The notes below the pieces were generated by a model. It did not search any database. It had not been told where the DNA came from and was given only the letters and a program-made list of their open reading frames with translations. From Hordeum vulgare subsp. vulgare (Eukaryota > Streptophyta > Magnoliopsida > Poales > Poaceae): DNA of 64,000 nt. The position numbers and the translations under genes were made by a program. Shown here piece by piece: positions 12,516 to 22,680 of this stretch (position 1 is the stretch's first letter; each line of letters opens with the position of its first letter). The stretch lies in NCBI RefSeq assembly GCF_904849725.1, contig NC_058518.1, positions 14,590,147-14,654,146 of the forward strand, read 5' to 3'.

Positions 12516-13786
12516 CTACAATATTTATAAAGACAACTTTTAGACTAAGTTCATGACAATTAAGTTCATTTAATCAAATTAAGTATGAACTCCCACTTAA
12601 ATCGACATCCCTCTAGTCATCTAAGTGATACATGATCCATGTTGACTAACCCGTGTCCGATCATCACGTGAGACGGACTAGTCACCATGGTGAGCAACTT
12701 CATGCTGATCGTATTCAACCATACGACTCATGTTCGACCTTTCGGTCTCTTGTATTCGAGGTCATGTCTGTACATGCTAAGCTCGTCGAGTCAACCTAGG
12801 TGTTTCGCGTGTGTAAATCTGGCTTACACCCGTTGTATGCGAATGTTAGAATCTATCACACCCGATCATCACGTGGTGCTTCGAGACAACGAACCTTCGC
12901 AACGGTACACACTTAGGGGAATACGTTCTCGAAATTTTAAGAGGGATCATCTTATTATGCTACCGTCGTTCTAAGCAATAAGATGAAAAACATGATAAAC
13001 ATCACAATGCAATCATATAGTGACATGATATGGCCATTATCATCTTTGCCATTTCGATATCCATCTTCAGGCATCACATGATCATCATCGTCACCGACAT
13101 GACACCAAGATCTCCATCATCATGATCTCCATCATCGTGTCTCCGTGAAGTCGTCACGCCAACTACTACTATCACTACTACTATAGCTAACTGTTAGCAA
13201 TGAAGTAAAAGTAGTAAGCACATGGCGTTGCATCTCATACAATAAATTAAGACAATTCCTATGGCTCCTGCCGGTTGTCATACTCATCGACATGCAAGTC
13301 GTGAAACCTATTACAATAACATGGTCATCTCATACATCATACATGCAACATCACAACTTTGGCCATATCACATCACATGTCAAACCCTGCAAAAACAAGT
13401 TAGACGTCCTCTAATTGTTGTTGCAAGTTTTACCTGGCTGATTTGGGTTTCTAGCAAGAACGCCTTCTTACCTACGTGACAGCCACAACGATGATATGCC
13501 AAAGCTATTTACCCTTCATAAGAACCATTTTCATCAAATCAAATCCGACTAGAGTAGGAGTGACAGACACCCACTAGCCACCTTTATGCACGGTGTGCAT
13601 ATCTGTCGGTGGAACCAGTCTCACGTAAGCGTACGTGTAAAGTCGGTCCGGGCCGCTTCATCCCACAATACCGTCGGAAAAGAATAAGACTAGTAGCGGC
13701 AAGCAAATTGACAAATCATCGCCCACAACTTTTGTGTTCGACTCGTGCATTGAATCTACGCATAGAAAACCTGGCTCGGATGCCAC
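12516..13786 (-). other. 5' untranslated leader of the Angela-like element
   Basis: About 1.27 kb lies between the primer binding site and the gag start with no long open frame on the element's strand. It is unusually rich in ATCATC/GATGAT runs near 13080-13180. Long leaders are known for this family. Plus-strand open frames here (for example near 12687, 13261 and 13609) are short and lack support. Confidence 0.7.
13770..13785 (-). promoter_or_regulatory. primer binding site (initiator tRNA-Met type, mutated)
   Basis: On the minus strand it reads TGGCATCCGAGCCAGG one base inside the 5' LTR. The canonical plant Copia site is TGGTATCAGAGC, continuing to match the 3' end of tRNAiMet; two differences are visible in the first twelve bases. 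Confidence 0.85.
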
Positions 13787-15549
13787 TGTTGGGTAACGTA
13801 GCATAAATTCAAAATTTTCCTACGCATATTCAGATCTTCCTATGGAGAGGCCAGCAACAAGATAGGGGTAAGAGCATCTTCATACCTTTGAAGATCGCTA
13901 AGCGGAAGCGTTGCTAGAACGCGATTGATGGAGTCGTACTCGCAGCGACTCCGATCTAGTGCCGAACTACGGCACCTCCGCGTTCAACACACGTGCAGCC
14001 CGGTGACGTCTCCCGCACCTTGATCCAGCAAGGAGGAGGGAGAGGTTGGGGAAGAACTCCAGCAGCATGACGGCATGGTGTCGATGGAGAGACGAGGTCT
14101 CCCGGCAGGGCTTCGCCAAGCATCGGCACAGAGGAGGAGGAAGAAGGGCAGGGCTGCGCCGAGAGAGAGGCAAAAGTTTGATCTCCAATGGCCAAAAGTG
14201 CCCACTATATATAGGGGGAGGGAGGGGCTGCGCCCCCTTGAGGGTTTCCCTCTCCTGGGGGGCGGCAGCCCTAGATGGGGCTGGTGCGGCGGCCAAGGGG
14301 GGAGGAGGGGTGTGGCGCACCCCTAGTGGGCCTTAGCCCCACCTTGCTTAGGGTTTGCCCCCCCCCCCTTTTCTTTCCCCCACGCATTGGGCAGAGTGGG
14401 GATGCACACCATCCCACCTAGGGGCTGGTTCTCTTCCCCACTTGGCCTACCATACCTCCCGGGGTCGTTGCCCCCCTTCGGTGGACCCCCGGGGCCACCT
14501 CCGGTGGTCCCGGTGGTCCCGGTACGTCACCGGTGATGCCCGAAACACTTCTGGTGTCCGAAACCGTCCGTCCTATATATCAATATTTACCTCCGGACCA
14601 TTCTGGAGCTCCTCGTGACGTCTGGGATCTCATCCGGGACACCGAACAACTTTCGGTAACCTCGTATAACAATTCCCTATAACCCTAGCGTCACTGAACC
14701 TTAAGTGTGTAGACCCTACGGGTTCGGGAGACAGGCAGACATGACCGAGACACCTCTCCGGCCAATAACCATCAGCGGGGTCTGGATACCCATGGTGGCT
14801 CCCACTTGCTCCATGATGATCTCATCGGATGAACCACAATGTCAAGGATTCAATTAATCCCGTATACGATTCCCTTTGTTTGTCGGTATAGAACTTGCCC
14901 GAGATTCGATCGTCGGTATACCTATACCTTGTTCAATCTCATTACCGGTAAGTCTCTTTACTCGTTCCGTAGCACGTCATCGTGTGACTAACTCCTTAGT
15001 CACATTGAGCTCATGATGATGTTCTACCGAGTGGGCCTAGAGATACCTCTCCGTCACACGGAGTGACAAATCCCGATCTCGATTCGTACCAACCCAACAG
15101 ACACTTTCGGAGGTACCCGTAGTGCACCTTTATAGTCACCCAGTTACTTTGTGACGTTTGATACACCCAAAGCACTCCTACGGTATCCGGGAGTTGCACA
15201 ATCTCACGGTCGAAGGAAAAGATACTTGACATTAGAAAAGCTTTAGCATACGAACAATACGATCTAGTGCGATGCTTAGGATTGGGTCTTGTCCATCACA
15301 TCATTCTCCCAATGATGTGATCCCGTTATCAATGACATCTAATGCCCATGATCAGGAAACCATGATCATCTATTGACTAACGAGCTAGCCAACTAGAGGC
15401 TTGCTAGGGACACATTGTGATCTATTTATTCACACATGTATTACTGTTTCCTGTTAATATAATTATAGCATGAACAATAGACGATTATCATGAACAAGGA
15501 AATATGATAATAACCATTTTATTATTGCCTCTAGGGCATATTTCCAACA
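13787..15549 (-). repeat. 5' LTR of the Angela-like element
   Basis: Bounded TGTTGGG (13787) and CCAACA (15549) on +. Being upstream of gag on the minus strand it is the promoter-bearing LTR. The CTATATATAG near 14204-14214 reads as a TATA box on the minus strand, but it is not the only candidate. Confidence 0.95.
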
Positions 15550-15980
15550 AGCTTCGAGAGGAGAAAGCTTAACTAGTCTGGCTCGGGCATTTCATCGAAC
15601 ACCTCATGTGCATAGGAGGTGAGATAGAGCACCAAAATGCCCTCCCCTCGCCGGCCAAAAAAACAGAGTGCTCTGCCGCGGCGATGGGTATATATAGGCA
15701 ACTTATTTGTACCGGTTCGTGGCATGAACCGGGACTAAATCCACCCCTTCTGTCCCGGTTCATGCCACGAACCGGGACCAATGGTTGTGGGCCAGCAGCG
15801 AGGACCATTGGTCCCGATTCGTGGCTCGAACCGGGACAAATGGTTCTACACGAACCGGTACCAATGCCCACGAGGCCCCGGCCGGCCCCCTGGGCTCACG
15901 AACCGGGTCTAATACCCCCCATTGGTCCCGGGACTAATGGGCTGGCCAGGGCCGAACGATAGCCCTGTTTTCTACTAGTG
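15550..15980 (-). repeat. inverted CACTA 5' leader, part 2, and right terminus
   Basis: On the minus strand it reads CACTAGTAGAAAACAGGG, then repeated AACCGGGAC/GTCCCGGTTC motifs, a GCCTATATATACC element (matching 971-981), then GTTCGATGAAATGCCCGAGCC and CTAGTTAAGCTTTCTCC, which match 1074-1116 of the left end. It continues directly into 6735 if the Angela-like insertion and its duplicated AGCTT are removed. Confidence 0.85.
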
Positions 15981-16236
15981 TGAGACCGGCAGCTTATCCT
16001 TCTTGGCGATCACCGCCAACGCCGCGTCCTCCGGCGGCACCACCGCCTCCCAGAGACCGGCGGCATCCAGGTCGGCCTCCACCTTGATGGCCCAGGTGGT
16101 GAAGTTCTCCCCTGTGAGCAAGGGGCACCCGTGAGCAAGGGGACTGATGCCGCCATCGCAGTCCCCGATCCACCAGTGCACGGCACGAGCGCCATGGTCG
16201 GCGACCTCCCCCTCTCAACCTAGCTCTGATGCCAAA
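15981..16236 (-). pseudogene. truncated Copia gag N terminus with primer binding site
   Basis: On the minus strand, TGGCATCAGAGCTAGG at 16219-16234 (initiator tRNA-Met type, two bases from the LTR at 16237) is followed by a short leader. A gag-like frame then reads CPLLTGENFTTWAIKVEADL and AAGLWEAVVPPEDAAL, a DUF4219/Copia gag N terminus. It breaks off abruptly at the CACTA right end (15980). The remainder of this element is not found left of 679. Confidence 0.75.
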
Positions 16237-16501
16237 TGTCAGGACAAAAATGGAACCGCCACGCTTCGGCGATCACCGGAGACAACCGGCAAACGCGAGA
16301 GCGACAACGCCCAGGGTTCCCCGGTGCACAAACACCTTGTTGGATCAGAGAAGAAAGAAGAACAGGGACACGGCGAGGTGGTTTTTCCGGCACTCGAACG
16401 CCCTTCCTTGAGCTCAGACTCAACACACACACTCGCCATCGAGCTACACAACAGAGATTTATACCCGCGAGCACTTCCTTCACACAGCATCCTGCTGGAC
16501 A
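16237..16501 (-). repeat. short LTR (265 bp) of the truncated Copia
   Basis: Plus-strand limits TGTCAGGAC (16237) and CTGGACA (16501) give a TG...CA unit immediately outside the primer binding site. On the minus strand it starts TGTCCAGCAGG and ends TTGTCCTGACA. No partner LTR is visible. Several overlapping open frames inside are incidental. Confidence 0.7.
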
Positions 16502-17940
16502 GAATCTTAGAAGAATTACTGGGAATAATTGGCTAAATAAAATGAGTTCAACATTTGTTTAGTGAGGTTTTATAGGTAGGAGAATGTCCTGGTAAAATTT
16601 GTATGGAGCAACATAAAACATAGTTGCTTCACAATCCAAAATAATGACCAGAGAAAAAGATTTGATGCTATGGTCACATGGTTGAAGGAGAGATGCTCAA
16701 ATTTGTAGAAGAGACATTATTTGAGTATTTTGATATGATGGCAAAGTTTCAACGCATTTGAACACTCCTAGCAAGCACTTGCTTCACAAAGCTTCCTTTG
16801 GATCAGAAACTTTGAAAAATTGCCAAGAAATATTTACTAGCTAAATTGAGTTGAATTTTGGCATGAGGCAATGATATGGATAGGAGAATGTTCTGGTAAG
16901 ATTTCAGAATTTATGGAGCAACATAAAACATAGTTGCTTCACAATCCAAAACATAAAACATAGTTGCTTCACAACTTTGACCAATGAAAGCACAGCACGC
17001 GGATCGCTGACGGAGCCCTACTGCCTGATCCAGATTGTTCATTCACGGCGATCCAATGGTCCGGACAGGTCCGGGGTTTTGATTGGGTTTTGAGGGGGTT
17101 TTGATGGGGTTTTCAAACGTTAGGGTTGAGCATAAGTAATTAAAAAAATCAAAAAATAGGAAACTTGTGACAATCATCATTATATGTGACTAACTCCATA
17201 GGAAAAATAAGAAATCTGGACTATAGAGTTTTTCATGAAAAAACCTTCACAAACTTGGCTATCACGAACGAGGTTGTACGGTTTTCAAACGTTAGGGTTG
17301 AGCATAAGTAATTCAAAAAAAACAAAAAAATAGAAAACTTGTGGCAATCATCATTATATGTGACTAACTTCATAGGAAAAATAAGAAATATGGACTATGG
17401 AGTTTTTCATGAAAAAACCTTCACAAACTTGGCTATCACGAACGAGGTTGTACGGTTTTCAAACCAAGCCTGGATCCTTCTTAGTCACTCCAAAATAAAA
17501 AAATTATGATGTTTTTGAAAGTTTAAAGTTCAACACCCAAAACCATTTGTCTTCAAACATAATTTACAAATTAGCTCAAAGGGGCTAAATACCCCATTTC
17601 TAAAACAAGTTTTTTTGTCCATCATGTCTAAAACAGCCAAATCAATTTGAGTTGTTAGTATATGACAAAGTAAGAATATGTGCACTGGTTTTCCAATATT
17701 TTATTTTTTATGCTCATTTCAAACTTGGTCAAACCAAAGTTTGACAAACATTTAAACAGATCACTCTGTTCGCCGTTTTCGTTTTCGTTTACACCCGGAA
17801 TAAAAATACATATGTATTTATTTACATCAAAAACGTGTATGTATTTAAACTGAAAACTGAAAAAAGGGCAACCCCATTGGAAATAGAGCAGGGCGCTCGG
17901 GCTGACCGGTCAATCTGACCGAGCGGTCAAACTCGACCGT
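16502..17940. other. non-coding repeat-rich DNA upstream of the 18111 gene
   Basis: No supportable gene. A ~100-bp block containing GGAGCAACATAAAACATAG and TTGCTTCACAATCC occurs at about 16570-16640 and again at 16870-16950, its tail duplicated once more to 16976. A two-copy tandem repeat follows (separate entry). The last 200 bases become GC richer toward the promoter at 17986. Confidence 0.6.
17102..17463 (+). repeat. two-copy tandem repeat, ~175-180 bp unit
   Basis: The unit starting GTTTTCAAACGTTAGGG and ending GAACGAGGTTGTACG is present twice back to back (about 17102-17279 and 17280-17457), with small changes such as AACTCC/AACTTC. A third start, GTTTTCAAAC, follows at 17455. Confidence 0.85.
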
Positions 17941-17985
17941 GTGCGAGGGAAGACAGCGGGCGTCACATCAGTGTCCCATTGGAGC

Positions 17986-17993
17986 TATTTATA
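17986..17993 (+). promoter_or_regulatory. TATA-like box for the 18111 gene
   Basis: TATTTATA lies 118-125 bases before the ATG at 18111, which allows a leader of roughly 90 bases. It follows a GC-rich, CGGTCAA-containing stretch. Assigned by position and motif only. Confidence 0.5.
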
Positions 17994-18110
17994 CGGTGAG
18001 GTGTCGTACCCTAGCTATTTCCAGATCTGCGTCGCTCTAGCTCCTCTCGCCCCTCACCGCCGGCGAACCCCACCAAAACCACGCATTCCAGCATCGCCGC
18101 CGCACGGATC

Positions 18111-18641
18111 ATGGGGAGGCCAGGATCTTCCAGCTCGCGCGGCGGCCATTCCGGCGGCGGAAACCGGAGGCGGAAGCGGCCGGCGCCTAAAACCCCAGAG
18201 TCTGAGCGCGAACGGGCGGCGCGGGTTGCTTCCGACGCTGCTCGGAAGCGCGGCGCCCGAAGGTACACCAACTGGGGGCTCGCGCCACCGCGTGCCTTCG
18301 CCCGGCGCGAGATGGAGGAGTACGACCGCCCCCGCCAGATGGTGGAAGCGGCGCACTCCTCTGTCGTGGGCTCCTCTGCCGCCCCTGCCGCCCCTGCCGT
18401 GGGCTCCTCCGCCATTGCACCCGCGCTGGTGCCGCCGGGCTTTCTACCGGAGGACTACGTCAACCACGGCGAGCTCGAGGACGTCATGGCCGAGGTGATG
18501 GAGCGCAGCAAGGAAGAGGCCCAACAGGTTGCTGCGCGCCGGCAGAGGGAAGAGGAGCTCGACGAGATCCGCCTCCGCCAAGCCATCGAGGCATCCCGCG
18601 CCGACAAGGGGTGGGGCGCCTCCGACTCCGACTCCGACTGA
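18111..18641 (+). CDS. hypothetical protein with C-terminal UIM-like motif
   Basis: 176 codons, single exon, GC rich with strong G/C third positions as in grass genes. The N terminus (1-50) is Gly/Ser/Arg rich and basic, with RRRKRP as a possible nuclear localisation signal. Residues 50-75 include RRYTNWGLAPPRAFARREME. A low-complexity Ala/Pro/Ser stretch follows (85-110), then an acidic helical part, GFLPEDYVNHGELEDVMAEV. The C-terminal region (about 150-165) reads EEELDEIRLRQAIEASRAD, fitting the ubiquitin-interacting-motif pattern (acidic cluster, L..AI..S), and the protein ends in acidic SDSDSD. A TATA-like box lies ~118 bp upstream and AT-rich DNA follows. I do not recognise the family; ubiquitin binding is only inferred. 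Open frames on the opposite strand are composition artefacts. Confidence 0.65.
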   Translation: MGRPGSSSSRGGHSGGGNRRRKRPAPKTPESERERAARVASDAARKRGARRYTNWGLAPPRAFARREMEEYDRPRQMVEAAHSSVVGSSAAPAAPAVGSSAIAPALVPPGFLPEDYVNHGELEDVMAEVMERSKEEAQQVAARRQREEELDEIRLRQAIEASRADKGWGASDSDSD

Positions 18642-19424
18642 CCGGCGCCGCCGCAACGTCGGGGCCGCACCGCTGGGGCTCTGGTGAGCGCACACTTTTG
18701 GAGATGGTGAGGTAGGAGCTTAGGTGGCCGAGGTTAGGAGCTAGCCCGTGTAATCGGGGAGGGTTAGGTGGCCTTTGTAATCGAACCTATGATATTTTCT
18801 CTAATGGATCTATGTTTGTTCAAATTTGGTCTCTTTTCTTTTAAATATTTTTAAATTTGCCCGCTTTTCTGAATTGGAGCTCGCCGGCGTTGCCGTGCTT
18901 CGTCGCCGGAGAAGAAGAAGAGGGAGGATCCGCGCACAGGATAACTGTTTGACTGTAGTAGCCGCCATCTGGGTCCCATGCCGACGTCGATAAGCCGTGG
19001 GTCCCGTCCGGTTCCACCTAATCCTGATACATATTGTGCTTAAGGGCCACGTCGTGCATGGGCTATTTGTGCGCACAGAGGTGTCGCAGCAGAGCCATTC
19101 TTAATAACGACGCCACAATCCTTCCAGTTCACCTCAAAAACGTCGCACAGGAGCTATTCGCCCGAAATGAACACATTGGAATGGGATGCAATTTGAAAAA
19201 TGGAAATCAGCGGGAAAATGAGATGGATACGATGGAGGGACATAACCTGCTGGGGGGCCAGCAGCTGAGCCCTTCTCCTTTTCGATAGTTTTTCACTTGA
19301 ATAACTAACATGTAGTCGCAACACAGGGTCCCACCATGTTTCAAGAAACACTACTTCTCTCCCGAAGGCGGTTTGGGGGTGATTCTAGGGTTTTCACTGG
19401 CACTGGGTGGAGTGTAGATCGGCT
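18642..19424. other. 3' flank of the hypothetical gene; no further gene seen
   Basis: The first ~180 bases probably include the 3' untranslated region (TTGTAATCG and TTTCTCTAATGG near 18775-18805). The remaining part holds short incidental frames only. Confidence 0.5.
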
Positions 19425-20129
19425 TTCGCCCATGTCCACAAGGAATCACAAGTCATTCCATTCATTGATGTCTAGCTCAAACTTCCAATGCATCCCATTT
19501 CTAAAAGGCGCACTCATTCAACTGTCAATGCCACTTGACTGTGTTGGACATTTTCACTCTCTCCATGGACTTGTCTATATTCCATATTGTTCTGTCACAC
19601 ACATATTGTAGTTCTAAACATTGCTTCTATTGCACATGAAAACTAGTTATTTAAAGATGGGGGTGTAAGTGTAGGCTTCATTGCTTCACCAAACTTTACC
19701 TATCCGCCTCTTTATATTTCTTCCTTTAAGTATAGCCATACTTGTAAAGCAAATATCATCTCTAAGATGCAATCAATATATGTAGTACTGAAGTGTCACA
19801 AGTTGAGCCTTATCTTCGTTTTGACAATAGGGTTACGGGCTTCAAAACAAAACTATAATGTGCCCAAGTGCTTGCATCTCAAAACACTGCTAACATAAAA
19901 CAACCTAGCGGCCTTCGACCGGAACACTATTAGGTAACACAAACTAGCATGTTCGGCATCCGTGTTGCTGGTCTGACCTCACCGGCGGCATACTAGCGGC
20001 ATGTTGTTCGAACACCGCAAGTGCTCACATCCAAAAGTTGCTTATATGGGGCTCATGTACTAGTGGTCCCGCGCCTATCGGACACATGCAGACTCACACT
20101 TTTGGGTTGGAGTAATAACGACAAAGAAA

Positions 20130-20930
20130 AATCTTTTTGAATTTGGATCCTTCGCGATAAAAGATTTCTTTCTCGAAGGGCTCCGAGAACAATATCCTAG
20201 TTTATACCGCATCGTTCACGATAAGAATGATTCTACGTAGGTGCTCAGTTCATCCCCCACCAGGTATTTCTTTCTATAGCGGGATTTGATTAACCCCGTC
20301 TTATGTCACGGAAGAAATATTCTTCCCCAATTGGAATTGATTAACCTAACACATGGATGTGATGTATTTCGTTGGAATCTCACAACATATGGGTTCTTCA
20401 CTGTTGAATCTATGTATCAGGCGCTCACGCATTCTGAGGTTTCAGTGGATGATAGCAAGAAAAATTGGAAATCTAGGATTACACTAGAAGTTAAAATCTT
20501 CATGTGCTATCTTGGAAGACGAGTTGTGCTAAGACAAACAACCTTGACTGGTGTAATTGTCAACGAAGCAAGAAGTACATCTTTTCTACTCACAATACGA
20601 CAATCAAACACCCATTTTTCAGTGCCGGTTTGCGTGTTTTGTACCATCAATTATCCAAGTAGCGTCTAATTTCATCCTCTAACAAGTATTGCCAATATTT
20701 TTTATCATTTGTTGGATGGTATTTCAAATAGGTTCAAAATACTAATAAGGGTGGCAGTGTATGCCTTGTTATGGTCGCTTTGGTTATGTAGAAATGATTT
20801 GGTCTCTAATGATAAAAAATATTCTCCTTTGCAGGTTATTCTCTGTTGTATGGACTCGCTTCTTATATGATCTATGCTACACTGAATGGAGTGCCAACCG
20901 TTGTTCAATGTGATGTATACGCAATTGCGA
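20130..20930 (+). pseudogene. LINE reverse transcriptase 3' part (zf-RVT), copy A
   Basis: In shifting frames this resembles the C-terminal region of plant non-LTR retrotransposon polyproteins. There is an FLEGLREQYPSLYRIV-like start near 20170, then DVFRWNLTTYGFFTVESMYQ (near 20360-20420), IFMCYLGRRVVL (near 20495) and a degenerate LLWSLWLCRNDLVFNDK-like end (near 20760-20820). These are landmarks of the zf-RVT domain. Stops and frameshifts are frequent, for example near 20275 and 20670. The catalytic reverse transcriptase core is missing, so this is an old 5'-truncated relic. Confidence 0.65.
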
Positions 20931-21119
20931 CAAGTGATGGAAGATAACTCATGATGGATATACATAGATAAAGATATAGATAGAGATAGATGTAGATATG
21001 GATAGAGATACAGATATAAATACATGGATATTATGTAAAGAGGATGCCAATAGCTTATCATATATAATAGATTATTTTCTTAATGTATGTGCTAATAATT
21101 AATGCTCACGTGATGAAAT

Positions 21120-22398
21120 TTCTCACACGATGGTGCCGACTAATAAAAAGGAAAAAAGTCTAGTATGGTAACAAAATATTAAAGAATGCCTTTTATTTCT
21201 TTGTTCTCTCTCCCAACTCACCAGAAATTCTATGCGACATTTCCAAAAAAGTGTTAAATGCCACACAATTTGTAGTTCTACTTTTGGAGAAAAACAATAG
21301 TTTTCTACTAAAGGGATACACACATGATCAATTAAACAAGGACATTTGATGGTATTAGCTTATGAATTTATGATAAAACTACACTTGGATAAAATCACGG
21401 TGGTTCTGAAGCCGGAGAGTTGGCATATTTTTTCTTATATAACGAGTGATTATCTTCTGGCCTTTGCATCCTAGGGCACACGCAGCTAAAAGGGTTGACA
21501 TTGCTTGAGTAACATAAAATATTTGATAGGCCTTGTCCATTTATGTTGTCATTTTCCCAAATTAGTTGTATGCAATAATCATGGGCCACTCGTCAGGTCG
21601 GTTGCCGGTCTCCCCTAGGGAGACCACCCCGTCTGCGTGGCACCATCAGAATCGAACTCCACCATCCCGTGACAGCTACGCCCTGGAACCGTGACATATG
21701 CCTCCCATGTAACTATAGCTCAGGTTTCCAAAGTATCCCATTTCTAAAATATGCCCACATTCAACTATCGTCAATGCCACTTATCCATGCTTTTAAATTC
21801 ATTCTCTCTATAGACTTGTCCATATTCTTCAAGGTTGTCTCATATATCACTATTGTAGTTTCGTGCATTGCCTGGTGCACGAGAAAATACAGTAGTATTT
21901 ATAGATTGGATGCAAGTGGAGATTTCATTATTTCACCATCCTTCACATGTATGTCCTTTACCTATTCTTCCTTCGAACACGCTAATGGCTATCATTGAAC
22001 TAACATCTATAGGTCACATTTGTATGGATTCTTGACATGCGACAAGTTCTGCTCCGTCTTGGTCCAGACTTAATCACCTTAAGTTTTGAACTTCACGTGC
22101 CTGCTTCTTTATTTTTCTTCTTTCAAGTGTACCATAGTTGGTGAGAAACTAACTTCGTCGCTAGCGTGTGCGTAACGTGTGCAACTTCCCCCTTCTGTAG
22201 ACCACCGAAACGTTGGGGCTTCTCATCCATCCTCCAAGCATGGAATGTGGACGAGCGTCCTCTCACAACTACCATTTGATCTAACGCTATGCATAGCATC
22301 AACGCAATCCTTGTCATTCGACATAAGGTACTTTGAGTGGCGGTGCCATGAAGAACGCCAGGAAAGGCTACTTCGACGGTGAGTTTGATTCACGGCTT
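21120..22398. other. segment present in copy A but absent from copy B
   Basis: Its limits are defined by the precise join ATGAAATT to GGCCTTCGC in copy B at 26858/26859. About 21712-22150 is a third, more diverged copy of the leader found at 19480-19750 and 25205-25470 (shared TATCCCATTTCTAAAA, CTTGTCCATATTC). This points to deletion or recombination between internal repeats. No gene is supportable. Confidence 0.55.
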
Positions 22399-22680
22399 GG
22401 CCTTCGCAAGGAAGGATATGTTTGTTCCTGCCAGGTCGCATCATGCGGTAGCACGACTACCACGCAGACGGGCCAGAAGATGGTCAAGGAGAAGGTTTCC
22501 CTCAAGCACTCATGTGCCACCCTAACATTCATAGGGAACACCAGGCTTTCCCTGGTTCAAGAACGTGATAAACAAAGAATTAAATTAGAGTTTCATGACG
22601 CCTTTGTTTTATATCTTCCGAGCATCTTCAACAGATGATGTTTAATAGGACACCCAAAAATGTTTTAGGGCATCAAAAAG

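Larger units (their letters stand above)
6736..15549 (-). mobile_element. complete Angela/BARE1/WIS-like Copia LTR retrotransposon
   Basis: An 8814-bp element flanked by the 5-bp target duplication AGCTT (6731-6735 and 15550-15554). LTRs of 1765 and 1763 bp start TGTTGGAAATATGCCC and end CCCAACA on the minus strand. A primer binding site related to initiator tRNA-Met adjoins the right LTR and a purine-rich tract (AAGTGGGAGAC) adjoins the left LTR. The internal order on minus is gag, protease, integrase, reverse transcriptase, RNase H, as in Copia. I see three lesions: two nonsense codons (11358-11360 and 10183-10185) and a 1-nt deletion near 10925-10935. It therefore looks recently inserted but inactive. 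The family assignment rests on LTR ends and LTR size from memory. Confidence 0.95.
679..15980 (+). mobile_element. composite CACTA (En/Spm) DNA transposon, nested by a Copia
   Basis: The left end reads CACTAGTAGAAAAAGGGCC and the right end is the inverse complement of CACTAGTAGAAAACAGGG, so both termini are CACTA type. The interior holds TAGTCCCGGTT/AACCGGGACTA subterminal arrays, a coiled-coil ORF relic and a TNP2 transposase relic on +. The right part (6243-6735 and 15550-15980) is an inverted copy of a related element's 5' end: terminus, 5' leader and start of transposase. Without the Angela-like insertion the unit is about 6.5 kb. The three bases flanking each end (GAG on the left, TGA on the right) do not match, so the simple target duplication expected for CACTA is absent and the element is probably rearranged. 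The transposase is dead; the ends might still be usable in trans. Confidence 0.85.
19425..22680 (+). repeat. duplicated LINE-containing segment, copy A
   Basis: Starting at CCACAAGGAATC and ending around GGGCATCAAAAAGTTCATTTT, this segment matches 25155-27142 collinearly. Relative to copy B it carries about 1.28 kb extra (21120-22398). The copies are clearly diverged by substitutions and indels, so the duplication is old. It contains LINE coding remains at 20130-20930. Confidence 0.75.

Noticed and set aside
17941..18498. 185-codon plus-strand frame overlapping the UIM-like gene
   Set aside because: It starts upstream of the TATA-like box and its product is low-complexity Pro/Arg; the frame from 18111 has the structured C terminus.
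21590..21690. tRNA-like phrase GAATCGAACTCC on +
   Set aside because: The flanking bases do not pair into a T arm, acceptor stem or anticodon arm on either strand.
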